Assembly (NCBI GenBank): GCA_021740785.1
Contig: JAIOZI010000046.1
Location: 1-43,838 of the forward strand
Length of the DNA stretch: 43,838 bases
Reading direction: 5' to 3'
From: Melioribacteraceae bacterium
Lineage (GTDB): Bacteria; Bacteroidota; Ignavibacteria; Ignavibacteriales; Melioribacteraceae
Shown: in pieces, positions 29,516 to 39,133 of the stretch
Layout: each line of letters opens with the position of its first letter
How positions within the stretch are numbered: the first letter of the stretch is position 1
Position numbers and translations under genes: made by a program
Notes under the pieces: generated by a model
What the model was told of the DNA's origin: nothing
Database searches by the model: none
The model's input: only the letters and a program-made list of their open reading frames with translations

Positions 29516-32500
29516 ATGGCTCATGATTTCAGAATGATAAAAATAATTCTAAAAAGAGATCCAAAGAATCTTAGCGAGTACTGCAATGGAATATTCCCGA
29601 CTTATGAATTCCATATCGCAAAAGAATTACGAAAAAAATATGAAATTGAAAATGAATTATTCATATCAAACGGGAATGTTGTATTTGTCAATAATCATGC
29701 TGTAAGACTCTTTGTTCAAAAATTAAATTCAAAAAGAGCAATTGATACCCATGTTAGAATCGGAGAGGTGAATGCAATTGGATTACTTGATGAAATTTAT
29801 CATTTCCTTTTGCGTGAATATGAATTATCTGAGAATCCCGGTGTTTTCAAAAAGGCTTATGATCATCTAAACAATAAGATTGGTGAAAACGATTTTAGAA
29901 AATTGCTTTTTGATTTCATCTCAATCTTCCCGCCGATGGATGTTTACCACGGTCATGTTTCTGCATATGATTATTTAAACTCTTACACGGAAGGCAGAGC
30001 CAACCTGGAAATTACAATCGAAGAGATGCTCTTACTATATTTTTCCAATGTAAATCCGGGCGCTCAAAAGTTACGCGAACTATTTAGCGACGGATATTTC
30101 AGCAATCGAAAGTTATACGACAAGTTTATTTTGGAACTGGACAAATTCTTTCAGAATGAGAAAAAATTCGGACCCGATTCACAGGATATTTTTACATTCT
30201 TACGCACCCCGATTATATCAAGTCCGGATGACCTATACGGTCAGCTTGAGTTTATCCGTACAAAATGGAAAGTGCTGATAGAAAGCAAATTTTTAAAACG
30301 TCTTTTAATCAGCAAAGATTTAATGAAAGAAGATATTGTATTCGAATCAGCAGGCGGGGGTGGTGGTGGAGCTCCGACGATTGTACCGAAGTATAAAGGC
30401 AAAGCTGACGAAGCCGAGGTACTTTCCATCGGGAAATCAATGTACAAGTATGGTAAGGACGCTTACCTTGATTATGAGGAATCCGAACAATTTACACCGG
30501 ATACCAACTGGATGCCGAGAGTGGTTTTAATTGCAAAAAATACGTACGTCTGGCTCGATCAACTTTCAAAAAAATACGGAAGACATATTCACCGTTTAGA
30601 CCAAGTTCCGGATGAGGAACTCGACGAGATGGCGCGATGGAATTTTAACGGTCTGTGGTTGATAGGCATTTGGGAGCGAAGTAATGCTTCTAAAAAAATT
30701 AAACATATACTCGGGAATGTTGATGCTGTCGCCTCTGCCTATTCTCTTTATGATTATCAGATTGCTCAAAATATCGGCGGGGAAGAAGCGTATGATGATC
30801 TGAATAAACGTGCGAAGATCAGAGGAATTCGTTTGGCAAGTGATATGGTTCCGAATCATACAGGAATTTATTCAAAATGGGTTAGTGAGAATCCGGATTA
30901 TTTTATTCAATCGAAATTTTCACCGTTTCCAAATTATAAATTCGGCGGAGAGAACTTATCCGAAGACCCAAACTATCAGGTTAGAATTGAAGACGGATAC
31001 TGGAACAGAACCGATGCCGCTGTAGTTTTCCAAAGAATTGATAATAATACCGGTGATGTCAGATATATTTATCACGGTAATGATGGAACGAATATGCCGT
31101 GGAATGATACTGCTCAACTCGACCTTCTGAAAAAAGAAGTGCGGCAGGCAGTGATTGATAAAATTTTTGAGGTGGCACGAAAATTTTCAATTATTCGATT
31201 CGATGCAGCTATGACTTTGACAAAAAAACATTTTTCTCGACTTTGGTATCCACAACCGGGAATGGGCGGTGATATTCCATCGCGTACCGACTATGCTTTA
31301 ACCCGGGAAGAGTTCGATAACTTTTTCCCCGTCGAATTTTGGAGAGAAGTAGTTGATAAAATAAATGAGGAGATGCCGGAAACTCTATTGTTAGCCGAAG
31401 CATTTTGGTTAATGGAGGGCTATTTTGTTAGATCTCTCGGCATGCACCGTGTGTATAACAGCGCATTTATGCATATGATGATGAAAGAGGAAAATGAAAA
31501 ATACCGTGATCTTATTACCAATACTCTTGAGTTTGAACCGGAAATTTTAAAGCGTTACGTGAATTTTATGAGTAATCCCGATGAAGAAACTGCAATAAAA
31601 CAGTTCGGTACCGGTGATAAATATTTCGGCGTTTGTATGATGATGATAACTCTTCCGGGTCTGCCGATGTTTGCCCACGGACAGATTCAGGGTTTTACGG
31701 AAAAATACGGTATGGAATATCAGCGTGCATACTATAACGAAACACCTAATGCACAATTGATTGAAAGACATGAACGTGAATTATTCCCGTTGATGAAAAA
31801 GCGCTATTTGTTCAGCAATGTTATTGATTTTTGGTTCTACGATGTGATTGATGAATTCGGAAATATAAATGAAAATGTATTTGCATACACTAACGAGTAC
31901 GGTAACGAAAAAGCGTTTGTACTTTACAATAATAAATTTGAGCGTGTCGAAGGCAGGATTTATCATTCAACACCGAAATTAGTCGGTGATAAAAAGTTAC
32001 CCGAAACTATATCATTAAAAGATGCACTCGGAATAAAGGATGAAAAAAATCATTACTACATATTCCGAGAGAGTTCAACAAGACTTGAGTATATAAGGAC
32101 TGCTGCTGAGTTTTCACAGGATGGATACCCGGTTGCTCTGAACGGATTTGAATATAAAATTTTTGTTGATTTCAGAGAAGTTTACGATAGTGATGGAAAA
32201 TATAAACAAGTTGCAGATATTCTAAATGGTGAAGGTGTTCCAAGTGTTGAAAGGAAACTAATGGAAATTGAACTTGAGCCGATTCACAAAGCCTTTGAAA
32301 AATTATTTGATGAAAAATCACTTTCGATTTTTATTGATAATTTTATACTTGAATCGGAAGAAAAAGATGAAACCGATGATGAAAAATTTCTGAAAAACAA
32401 ATTTCATTATTTCCTCAATACAATTGAAACACATTTTAATCTGCGGCTTGAATTAAATCATAGTGTTAGTGAATTTGAGAATTGGTTGGGTGCCGTAAAA

Positions 32501-33361
32501 CTCATGAATGAAAAATTAAGAGAAGGTTGTTTTTATGATAAAAAAGTAATCTTTACTACACTGAATAAGGCAGTTATGATCACGGCGGAAACTAATTATT
32601 TTGAAAATTCCCTTTTGATTTTGATTCATCAAGTTCTTCACCGGGTCGAAAATTTATTTGAAGGTGCTGATGAAAAGTTTAAAAGAATAAGTGAAAAATT
32701 ATTGTTGGATGATCCGATTAAAAGAGTGTTGAAAAGGTTGGGCAGAAGTGATGAAGATATTTATAAAGAGTTCACGATTCTAAACATTTTGCTCGACTAT
32801 GATACTGCATTGTTCAATTTGACGGAAGAAGAAAAAGTATTATTCGATAAAAAAACTCAAGTGAATATTCCGGAATTTGTTGCAAAGAGACGAAAAAAAG
32901 ATTTGCAAAAATTATTTGAGGATGATTACGTTAAAGCATTCCTGGGCGTTAATTTTTATGACGGTATTTGGTATTTCAGCAAGGAAAATTTTGATGAACT
33001 TTTTAACTGGTTATTTACTTTATCAATAGTTTCCTTATTCTATAATAAAAGTAAAGATGCGGATTCAAGCGTTAAAAAATCTTTCCTAATTTATAATCAT
33101 ATAATTAATCAATCGCATAGCTCAGGCTATAAATGGGAAGAACTCAAAGACCATCTGTTTAAGATCGATGTTGATGCTGAAGAACCAAGTAAAGGTGAAA
33201 CATTAGGCTCGGAGGAAGTGAAAAAGGGAAAATCATCATCCGCGAATAAAAAAACAGTTAAGAAAAAAGTTACAAAGAAGAATAAAAGTAATAAAGCTTC
33301 GGTTGAGAAAAACAAATCGACGAAAAAGAAACCAGCTGATAAAAAGAAAGGAGACGAATAG
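29516..33361 (+). CDS. Large GH13 alpha-amylase-family protein with Lys-rich tail
   Basis: This 1281-aa protein has a GH13 (alpha-amylase family) barrel in about residues 330-750. Region I DMVPNHTG carries Asp443, Asn447 and His448; region II is IRFDAAM with nucleophile Asp563; region III LLLAEAFW has acid/base Glu628. Region IV reads SNPDEE, with Asp689 but Pro688 where most family members have His. Ahead of the barrel are about 300 unassigned helical residues and a Gly-rich linker near 280-290 (AGGGGGGAP). After it comes a C-terminal region of about 400 residues with no fold I recognise. The last about 50 residues are Lys/Ser-rich low complexity. No signal peptide is seen, so a cytoplasmic alpha-glucan role is likely; substrate and reaction are unknown. 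GGAG precedes the ATG. Confidence 0.85.
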   Translation: MAHDFRMIKIILKRDPKNLSEYCNGIFPTYEFHIAKELRKKYEIENELFISNGNVVFVNNHAVRLFVQKLNSKRAIDTHVRIGEVNAIGLLDEIYHFLLREYELSENPGVFKKAYDHLNNKIGENDFRKLLFDFISIFPPMDVYHGHVSAYDYLNSYTEGRANLEITIEEMLLLYFSNVNPGAQKLRELFSDGYFSNRKLYDKFILELDKFFQNEKKFGPDSQDIFTFLRTPIISSPDDLYGQLEFIRTKWKVLIESKFLKRLLISKDLMKEDIVFESAGGGGGGAPTIVPKYKGKADEAEVLSIGKSMYKYGKDAYLDYEESEQFTPDTNWMPRVVLIAKNTYVWLDQLSKKYGRHIHRLDQVPDEELDEMARWNFNGLWLIGIWERSNASKKIKHILGNVDAVASAYSLYDYQIAQNIGGEEAYDDLNKRAKIRGIRLASDMVPNHTGIYSKWVSENPDYFIQSKFSPFPNYKFGGENLSEDPNYQVRIEDGYWNRTDAAVVFQRIDNNTGDVRYIYHGNDGTNMPWNDTAQLDLLKKEVRQAVIDKIFEVARKFSIIRFDAAMTLTKKHFSRLWYPQPGMGGDIPSRTDYALTREEFDNFFPVEFWREVVDKINEEMPETLLLAEAFWLMEGYFVRSLGMHRVYNSAFMHMMMKEENEKYRDLITNTLEFEPEILKRYVNFMSNPDEETAIKQFGTGDKYFGVCMMMITLPGLPMFAHGQIQGFTEKYGMEYQRAYYNETPNAQLIERHERELFPLMKKRYLFSNVIDFWFYDVIDEFGNINENVFAYTNEYGNEKAFVLYNNKFERVEGRIYHSTPKLVGDKKLPETISLKDALGIKDEKNHYYIFRESSTRLEYIRTAAEFSQDGYPVALNGFEYKIFVDFREVYDSDGKYKQVADILNGEGVPSVERKLMEIELEPIHKAFEKLFDEKSLSIFIDNFILESEEKDETDDEKFLKNKFHYFLNTIETHFNLRLELNHSVSEFENWLGAVKLMNEKLREGCFYDKKVIFTTLNKAVMITAETNYFENSLLILIHQVLHRVENLFEGADEKFKRISEKLLLDDPIKRVLKRLGRSDEDIYKEFTILNILLDYDTALFNLTEEEKVLFDKKTQVNIPEFVAKRRKKDLQKLFEDDYVKAFLGVNFYDGIWYFSKENFDELFNWLFTLSIVSLFYNKSKDADSSVKKSFLIYNHIINQSHSSGYKWEELKDHLFKIDVDAEEPSKGETLGSEEVKKGKSSSANKKTVKKKVTKKNKSNKASVEKNKSTKKKPADKKKGDE

Positions 33362-34225
33362 TTAAAGCGGATCAAGGTGAATAGTCGTTTCAATATCAAG
33401 TTTCTCCTTAATTGACTGTTCAATATCATCAACTATAGCATGTGCGTCCTTCACGGTCATCTCGCCCGGAAGCATAATGTGGAAAGTTAACTCTTGATGA
33501 TTTCCATAATCATGCAAATGAAGGTGATGCAAGTGTATATTTCTTTCAATTTTTTTGCTGCATATATTTTCAATCTCATTTGTTAGCTTCTCATTCGGTA
33601 TTTCGCCTAGGAGGGGATTAATTGCATCGTGTAAAATTTCATACGAAGCGTAAAAAATTAATATTGCCACCATAAATCCAAGCAGTCCGTCAATCCAAGG
33701 GAAAATACTCTGAAGGAAAATACCAATTAAAATTATTACTGATGAAATTGCATCTGACCTATGATGCCATGCATCTGCGATTAATGATTTCAGATTATTT
33801 TTTTTCCCCGCCCATAATGAATATTGTGCCAATCCTTCTTTAACAATAACAGAAATTATCGTTACGACAATTGCAGCCGTTCCGTATTTCACCGACTCTT
33901 GGTTAATTAATCTCTGGATTGATTCGTAAGCAAAGTTGAAAGCTATTATAGATAAAATAACGCCTATAATTATCGCGGCAATAAGTTCGGCTCTGCCGTG
34001 TCCGAATGGATGTTCGCTGTCCGCGGGTTTTGCCGAAATCTTAACACCGATAAGTACGATTACTGACGATACACTATCTGAGATTGTGTGCCACGCATCC
34101 GCAATAAGAGCAATAGAGCCGGTAATAATACCAACCCAATATTTCAAAATGAATAATACAGTGTTGAGAATTATTGAAACCCACCCAACGCGGTAACCTT
34201 CTTTATAAATGATATTATTGCTCAA
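33362..34225 (-). CDS. Cation diffusion facilitator family transporter
   Basis: A divalent-metal/proton antiporter of the inner membrane, probably for zinc or a similar metal. It has 287 aa with about six membrane segments and a C-terminal cytoplasmic domain. The metal site is visible in segment 2 (DAWHTISD) and segment 5 (DAWHHRSD), each with H-x-x-x-D, and is flanked by the family's GHGRAELIAA. The C-terminal domain has a run of histidines (HLHHLHLHDYG) typical of zinc-binding regulatory regions. The start is TTG with GGAAG just upstream. Its stop abuts the GH13 stop with no gap, so transcription from the two genes must collide or read through. Confidence 0.9.
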   Translation of the reverse strand: MSNNIIYKEGYRVGWVSIILNTVLFILKYWVGIITGSIALIADAWHTISDSVSSVIVLIGVKISAKPADSEHPFGHGRAELIAAIIIGVILSIIAFNFAYESIQRLINQESVKYGTAAIVVTIISVIVKEGLAQYSLWAGKKNNLKSLIADAWHHRSDAISSVIILIGIFLQSIFPWIDGLLGFMVAILIFYASYEILHDAINPLLGEIPNEKLTNEIENICSKKIERNIHLHHLHLHDYGNHQELTFHIMLPGEMTVKDAHAIVDDIEQSIKEKLDIETTIHLDPL

Positions 34226-34332
34226 TGTCTTCCCAAATGATTTTTACAAAATTAGTAAATCTTATCGGAATATTTAATGAATTATCTTTATTTTTAATAG
34301 ATAAACATATCCAAAACAAAATTGGATTTAAT

Positions 34333-36042
34333 ATGAAAAAAGAAAACGTCCTTTACAATGTACCGCAAATCAAATCTATACAAGATATGGTTTTGCAATC
34401 TGCTGAACGGTATTCAACCAAATTAGCTTTTGAGGATTTAAATCAAACACCTTTAGGAAGGGTAACCTACTCCGAATTGCTTGATAAAATATTAAGATTT
34501 GGAACAGCGCTAAGAAAGATGGGATTGGAGGAAAGGTCGCACATTGCGGTTCTCGGTGAGAATCGAGTGCAATGGTCAGTTACATTTTTAACATGTATGT
34601 GTTTCAATTATGTGGTTGTCCCGATTGATAAAAATCTAACGGAAAATGAAATTCTTAACATACTTCATGAATCTGATTCAAAAGCAATTGTTTTTTCGGA
34701 AAGTTTTGCCGAAATGTTTCTCGGTGGTCATTCTTCGCTGAAAAAGATCAACCAGTTTGTTTGTATGGATAGAACAAAATCATCTGAATTCACGGGGATG
34801 ATTGAAATAATTAATTCAACTGATCCTATTGCTAAAGAGGAACTGCCGAAAATTAATCCTAATGATTTAGCGGAAATTATTTTTACTTCAGGCTCACTCG
34901 GCAGGGCAAAAGGTGTTATGCTGAGTCAGAAAAATCTATCTTCTAATTTAATGGATATGTTAAGCATGTTGTGCATGTATCCTGAAGATAGGTTCTTATC
35001 TGTGTTGCCTATTCATCATACATATGAGTGTACTTGCGGAATGATGTGTCCGTTATTTGCAGGTTCATCAATTCACTATGCGCGTTCATTAAAAACGATT
35101 GTTGACGATATACAAAAAGTAAAAGCCACAATTCTACTTGGCGTACCTTTGCTTTATGATAAGATGTATAAACGTGTAACCAAATCAATATCAGATGACA
35201 AAGTAAAGTCGAAGATTGTACCACCTTTAATGAAACTGACAAATTATACTTCTAAGCTCGGCTTGAAAAACTTGAAGAAAAAAATATTTCACGAACTTCA
35301 TGAGAGATTCGGCGGAGAAGTCAGAGTATTTATTGCCGGCGGTGCAGCGCCTGATCCACTGGTGGCAAAAGGTTTGCGGGAATTCGGTTTTAATTTTATT
35401 CAAGGTTACGGTTTAACTGAAACATCTCCGATACTAGCATTAAACAGATTAGATAATTTCAAAGATGATGCTGCGGGAATACCTCTTCCGCATGTTGAAA
35501 TAAAAATTAATAATCCCGATGAAAACGGTTCCGGAGAAATTTGGGCAAAGGGACCTAACATTATGCTGGGTTATTATAAAAATCAGAAACTTACCGAAGA
35601 TACTTTTGAAGCCGGCTGGTTCAAAACCGGAGATATCGGGTATGTTAGTGGTGATGGATTTCTGCACATCAACGGCAGGATGAAAAATGTAATTATATCG
35701 AAAAGCGGTAAAAATGTTTTCCCGGAAGAAATTGAAGACATATTAAATAGAAGTATATATATCCTTGAAAGTTTGGTCTTCGGTGAAGAAGATGTTAAAC
35801 ATGATGAAATTATCGCAGCCCAAATTGTAGTAGATGCGGATGCATTTATAGAACTTGCTGAAAAAGAAGGCAGAACAATTGATGATGAGTTTATTAAATC
35901 AATTATCGATGAAGAAATTAAACTCGTTAATAAACAACTTGCCGGGTATAAACAAATAAAGAAGTTCTATATTAGAGAAAATGAGTTTGAGAAAACCACA
36001 ACTCAAAAGATCAAAAGATATCTTGCAAAGAAAGATGAATAA
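34333..36042 (+). CDS. AMP-dependent synthetase / long-chain acyl-CoA ligase-like protein
   Basis: This 569-aa ANL-family ligase activates an acid by adenylation, probably a fatty acid. Motifs are GYGLTETSPI, GYYKNQKLTEDTF, FKTGDIGYVSGDGFLHINGR and a C-terminal KIKRYLAKKDE with a candidate catalytic lysine. The P-loop is TSGSLGRAKG (185-194): Leu replaces the usual Thr at the fifth position and Ala replaces Pro, while the lysine and glycines are kept. An upstream in-frame ATG at 34225 would add 36 residues, but that region overlaps the CDF start and is unlike the family's N-termini, so I chose the internal ATG. A terminator follows. Active enzyme is probable, not certain. Confidence 0.85.
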   Translation: MKKENVLYNVPQIKSIQDMVLQSAERYSTKLAFEDLNQTPLGRVTYSELLDKILRFGTALRKMGLEERSHIAVLGENRVQWSVTFLTCMCFNYVVVPIDKNLTENEILNILHESDSKAIVFSESFAEMFLGGHSSLKKINQFVCMDRTKSSEFTGMIEIINSTDPIAKEELPKINPNDLAEIIFTSGSLGRAKGVMLSQKNLSSNLMDMLSMLCMYPEDRFLSVLPIHHTYECTCGMMCPLFAGSSIHYARSLKTIVDDIQKVKATILLGVPLLYDKMYKRVTKSISDDKVKSKIVPPLMKLTNYTSKLGLKNLKKKIFHELHERFGGEVRVFIAGGAAPDPLVAKGLREFGFNFIQGYGLTETSPILALNRLDNFKDDAAGIPLPHVEIKINNPDENGSGEIWAKGPNIMLGYYKNQKLTEDTFEAGWFKTGDIGYVSGDGFLHINGRMKNVIISKSGKNVFPEEIEDILNRSIYILESLVFGEEDVKHDEIIAAQIVVDADAFIELAEKEGRTIDDEFIKSIIDEEIKLVNKQLAGYKQIKKFYIRENEFEKTTTQKIKRYLAKKDE

Positions 36043-36077
36043 AAAAAGAGGCTGTCTTAAACGGGCAGCCTCCTATT
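36041..36077. terminator. Bidirectional terminator between the acyl-CoA ligase and ompA-like genes
   Basis: GAGGCTGTC (36048-36056) pairs with GGCAGCCTC (36064-36072), with one G-U pair. An A-run (36041-36047) precedes it, giving a U-run for the minus-strand gene, and the 3' side is T-rich for the plus strand. It lies between the convergent genes. Confidence 0.75.
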
Positions 36078-36099
36078 TATAACGCATTTTTTTATTAAA

Positions 36100-37224
36100 C
36101 TAATCCAATACTTTGAATTCTATCCTACGGTTCATTGCACGTCCCTCGGGAGTTTTATTATCGGCAATTGGATTTGATTCACCGTAACCTATAATACTTA
36201 ATCTATCCTCTTTTACACCTTTTCCCATCAAGTAATTTCTAACAACCTCGGCACGTTTTTCGGAAATTTTCTGATTCATTTTTCCCGGGCCAATATTATC
36301 AGTGTAACCTTGTATTTCAACCTTGATGCCCGGATTTTGCAGTAGAACTTGTGCGGCATGAAGAAGAACCGGAATTGCTTCAGGCCTAAGTTTTGTGCTG
36401 TTGATATCAAAATTAACTCCAACTAGTACCCAATTATCACGCAAAAGTTTTGTCTCTTTATCAACATAAACCGGTTTTTCTACTACAACTTCTTTTACGA
36501 CTTCCTTTGGAATATGCTGCTTCACTATTTCTTCAACATCATCCTTGGTTGCTAAATTCAGGCTTTCAATTATTTCACGCAAACCTTCCGTTTGATCACA
36601 CATTGGTGAAGGCTCGCCCTTATCGAAGAACCATTTTAACCCGATATCAAATGACATATACGTATCGTTGATACTTCCCAGCAAACCGCCGCCATCGGTG
36701 TTTGATAAACCATCAAGTGTTGAGTTTGAAACGGAATAATAACCGAGCTCAGTTGTAAAATTCCAGTTTTTCCATAATCTCCACACTGCGCCAAATCCGA
36801 GTGATATCTGATAATCAATATGACTATCGGTGAATTGAGGATCAGGGGGATTATCAACTGAATAATAAATTAAGCCTGTTCCGGCTAAAATATAAGGCGA
36901 AATTTTTTGGCAGGGAACAAATTCATATATGAATTCAAAGTTACCGGTTATTAAAGTTGTTGTTGATGTTTGATTATTTGCATAATCACCGGAAAGATTA
37001 CTAAATCTTGTATTGAGTCTCAATCCAACACTCTCGGTAAAGTTTCTTTGCAAACCAACAAAGCCGCCAAAATTGAATTCATTAGGTGCGATGTTCGTGC
37101 TTACAAGTCGTGGATAAGACAGACCGAAGTTAAGTGACCAGCTATCCTTCACAGTCTGAGCGTTACTGCTGGTAAACATCAGCAGCAAAAGCAATGATGA
37201 AAATACTAAGTAGACCTTCTTCAT
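36100..37224 (-). CDS. OmpA-family outer membrane protein
   Basis: This 374-aa protein has a signal peptide (about 1-22, cleavage after SNA). A beta-barrel-like N-terminal half (about 30-200) alternates aromatic and polar residues and ends in a short helical linker. The C-terminal OmpA domain (about 255-374) has VGVNFDINSTKLRPEA, VEIQGYTDNIG, KRAEVVRNYL and a final RAMNRRIEFKVLD, matching the peptidoglycan-binding pattern. It should tether the outer membrane to the wall. GAGAGGG stands just before the ATG. The gene is alone on the minus strand, facing the acyl-CoA ligase. Confidence 0.92.
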   Translation of the reverse strand: MKKVYLVFSSLLLLLMFTSSNAQTVKDSWSLNFGLSYPRLVSTNIAPNEFNFGGFVGLQRNFTESVGLRLNTRFSNLSGDYANNQTSTTTLITGNFEFIYEFVPCQKISPYILAGTGLIYYSVDNPPDPQFTDSHIDYQISLGFGAVWRLWKNWNFTTELGYYSVSNSTLDGLSNTDGGGLLGSINDTYMSFDIGLKWFFDKGEPSPMCDQTEGLREIIESLNLATKDDVEEIVKQHIPKEVVKEVVVEKPVYVDKETKLLRDNWVLVGVNFDINSTKLRPEAIPVLLHAAQVLLQNPGIKVEIQGYTDNIGPGKMNQKISEKRAEVVRNYLMGKGVKEDRLSIIGYGESNPIADNKTPEGRAMNRRIEFKVLD

Positions 37225-37525
37225 AAAACCCTCTCTTGATTATTTATATTGTGTCCGATTAAACGAATTATATATTTATAAAGAAAAAAATAATTACGCA
37301 AGTAAAAATTTAAAAATCAGATGAATCTAAGAAATCGAATATTTAATAAAATTGATTATCCTGGTTGAATAGAATAGTTGCAAAAGTTCTTAATTAGGAA
37401 ACTGAGTTTATCTTATGTATTGCTGCAGAGAAAATAAATTGCAATTAAAATAATTTTCATGTTTCGTTTTATAAATTTATTTCAGATATTCAACCTCAAA
37501 ATTCGGAATATATTTCTAATACTAA
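37225..37525. other. Intergenic region between the OmpA-family and MBOAT genes
   Basis: This 301-bp AT-rich stretch lies between two divergent genes and must hold both promoters. I see no clear consensus pair, no RNA gene and no convincing small open frame. Only GAGAGGG (37229-37235), a ribosome binding site for the OmpA-family gene, is evident. Confidence 0.7.
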
Positions 37526-38986
37526 ATGATAGACAAACTTCTTGATTTACTCGCATACAATCCTGAAGCACCGATGCTTTTCAATTCCGGTTTCTTCATG
37601 TTCTTCTTTTTCTTCGTACTAGTATTCCATTACTTGTTTATCAATTATAAAAGAGCCAAGATTGTTTTCCTTACAATCATGTCGCTTTACTTCTATTATA
37701 AATCCAGTGGATTATTTTTCTACCTTATAATTATCAGTTCTATTATTGATTATTACGCGGGTTTGTGGATTCATCAAACAGAAATCCATTGGAAGCGAAA
37801 ATCATTATTATTTTTGAGTATTGTTACCAATCTTGGAATACTGGGGTATTTTAAGTACACGAACTTTTTCATTGATACTATTAATGAAATCGGTGCCGGT
37901 AATTTTGATATGATGAATATCTTTCTTCCGGTCGGTGTATCGTTCTTCACTTTCCAATCGATGAGTTACACGTTTGATATCTATAGAAACAAATTAAACC
38001 CGGAGAAAAATTTTCTTGACTTCATTTTCTTCGTCTCATTTTTCCCGCAGCTTGTTGCAGGTCCCATTGTTAGAGCATCTGATTTTCTACCTCAAATACA
38101 TAAAGAACCTTTTATCACTAAGGAAGATATCGGGAAATCGATCTTTTTGATTGTTTCCGGTTTGTTTAAGAAAGCTGTTTTAGCTGATTACATAAGCATC
38201 AATTTTGTTGATAGAGTTTTTGAGATTCCCGGCAGATTTACTGGTGTTGAAAATTTATTAGCCATATACGGTTATGGGTTACAAATATATTGTGATTTCT
38301 CAGGTTATTCCGATATGGCAATTGGTTTAGCATTGATGCTTGGTTTCAGGCTGCCGACTAATTTTGATTCTCCGTATCAATCTGCAAGCATTACTGAATT
38401 TTGGAGAAGATGGCACATTTCTCTTTCATCATGGTTGAAAGATTATCTCTATATTTTTGGTCTTGGCGGTAACAGGAAGGGTAATGTTCGCACGTACATT
38501 AATCTTATGTTAACAATGCTTCTCGGTGGATTGTGGCATGGCGCTTCCTGGAAATTTGTTTTTTGGGGCGGGCTTCACGGCGGATTTCTTGCTTTTGAAA
38601 AAATGTTTAATATTCCTAAATGGGTTAACAAAAATAAACTAACTAGAATTGTTGGAATCATTATTACTTTTCACCTGGTGAGTTTCTGCTGGATATTCTT
38701 CCGTGCACAGTCATTTGAATTGGGATGGGGTATGCTGGATCAAATTTTCAACAATTTCCAGCCTGCTGTATTTTTCCAATTTGTTGAAGGTTATTCTGTA
38801 GTTTTTGTGATGATCATTATTGGATATATACTTCATTACATCCCACGGAATATTGAACTAAGAACATCAGATTATGTTGGGAAAATGCCGCTGCTTGGTA
38901 AAGTTATGTTGCTAGTAGTAATCATTTGGATTGTAGCTCAAGCAAAAACTGCGGATATTCAACCATTCATCTATTTCCAATTCTAG
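37526..38986 (+). CDS. MBOAT-family membrane O-acyltransferase
   Basis: This 486-aa multi-spanning protein (about ten or eleven membrane segments) resembles AlgI/DltB-type transferases that move acyl groups across the membrane onto polysaccharides. Signature segments are YCDFSGYSDMAIGLALMLGF, EFWRRWHISLSSWLKDYLY with His297, and GGLWHGASWKFVFWGG with the putative catalytic His338. The usual partner, an AlgJ-like or SGNH protein that completes the transfer, is not adjacent; a sodium/phosphate transporter follows instead. The acceptor is therefore unknown. It could O-acetylate an exopolysaccharide, lipopolysaccharide or teichoic-like polymer. Confidence 0.9.
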   Translation: MIDKLLDLLAYNPEAPMLFNSGFFMFFFFFVLVFHYLFINYKRAKIVFLTIMSLYFYYKSSGLFFYLIIISSIIDYYAGLWIHQTEIHWKRKSLLFLSIVTNLGILGYFKYTNFFIDTINEIGAGNFDMMNIFLPVGVSFFTFQSMSYTFDIYRNKLNPEKNFLDFIFFVSFFPQLVAGPIVRASDFLPQIHKEPFITKEDIGKSIFLIVSGLFKKAVLADYISINFVDRVFEIPGRFTGVENLLAIYGYGLQIYCDFSGYSDMAIGLALMLGFRLPTNFDSPYQSASITEFWRRWHISLSSWLKDYLYIFGLGGNRKGNVRTYINLMLTMLLGGLWHGASWKFVFWGGLHGGFLAFEKMFNIPKWVNKNKLTRIVGIIITFHLVSFCWIFFRAQSFELGWGMLDQIFNNFQPAVFFQFVEGYSVVFVMIIIGYILHYIPRNIELRTSDYVGKMPLLGKVMLLVVIIWIVAQAKTADIQPFIYFQF

Positions 38987-39133
38987 CTCCAATCCGGGAT
39001 TATAATTTTCCCGAGCAAAGATTGGTCTTTTCTTATTGAGTATTGAACTGTTGTCAGTGAATTCGACTTGCTTTGAAAACTGTAATTTACAATTCATGTA
39101 AAGAACTAATGTGAATAAATATCAGCACTGTAA

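Noticed and set aside
34225-34332. Longer N-terminus for the second acyl-CoA ligase
   Set aside because: It would overlap the divergent CDF start, it is hydrophobic and unlike family N-termini, and the ATG at 34333 gives a normal beginning.
37471-37560. Small open frame beginning ATGTTTCGTTTT before the MBOAT gene
   Set aside because: Fewer than 30 codons, no ribosome binding site, overlaps the MBOAT start and shows no family resemblance.
38995-39013. Terminator after the MBOAT gene (CGGGA/TCCCG)
   Set aside because: Only a 5-bp stem with no T-run; too weak to list.
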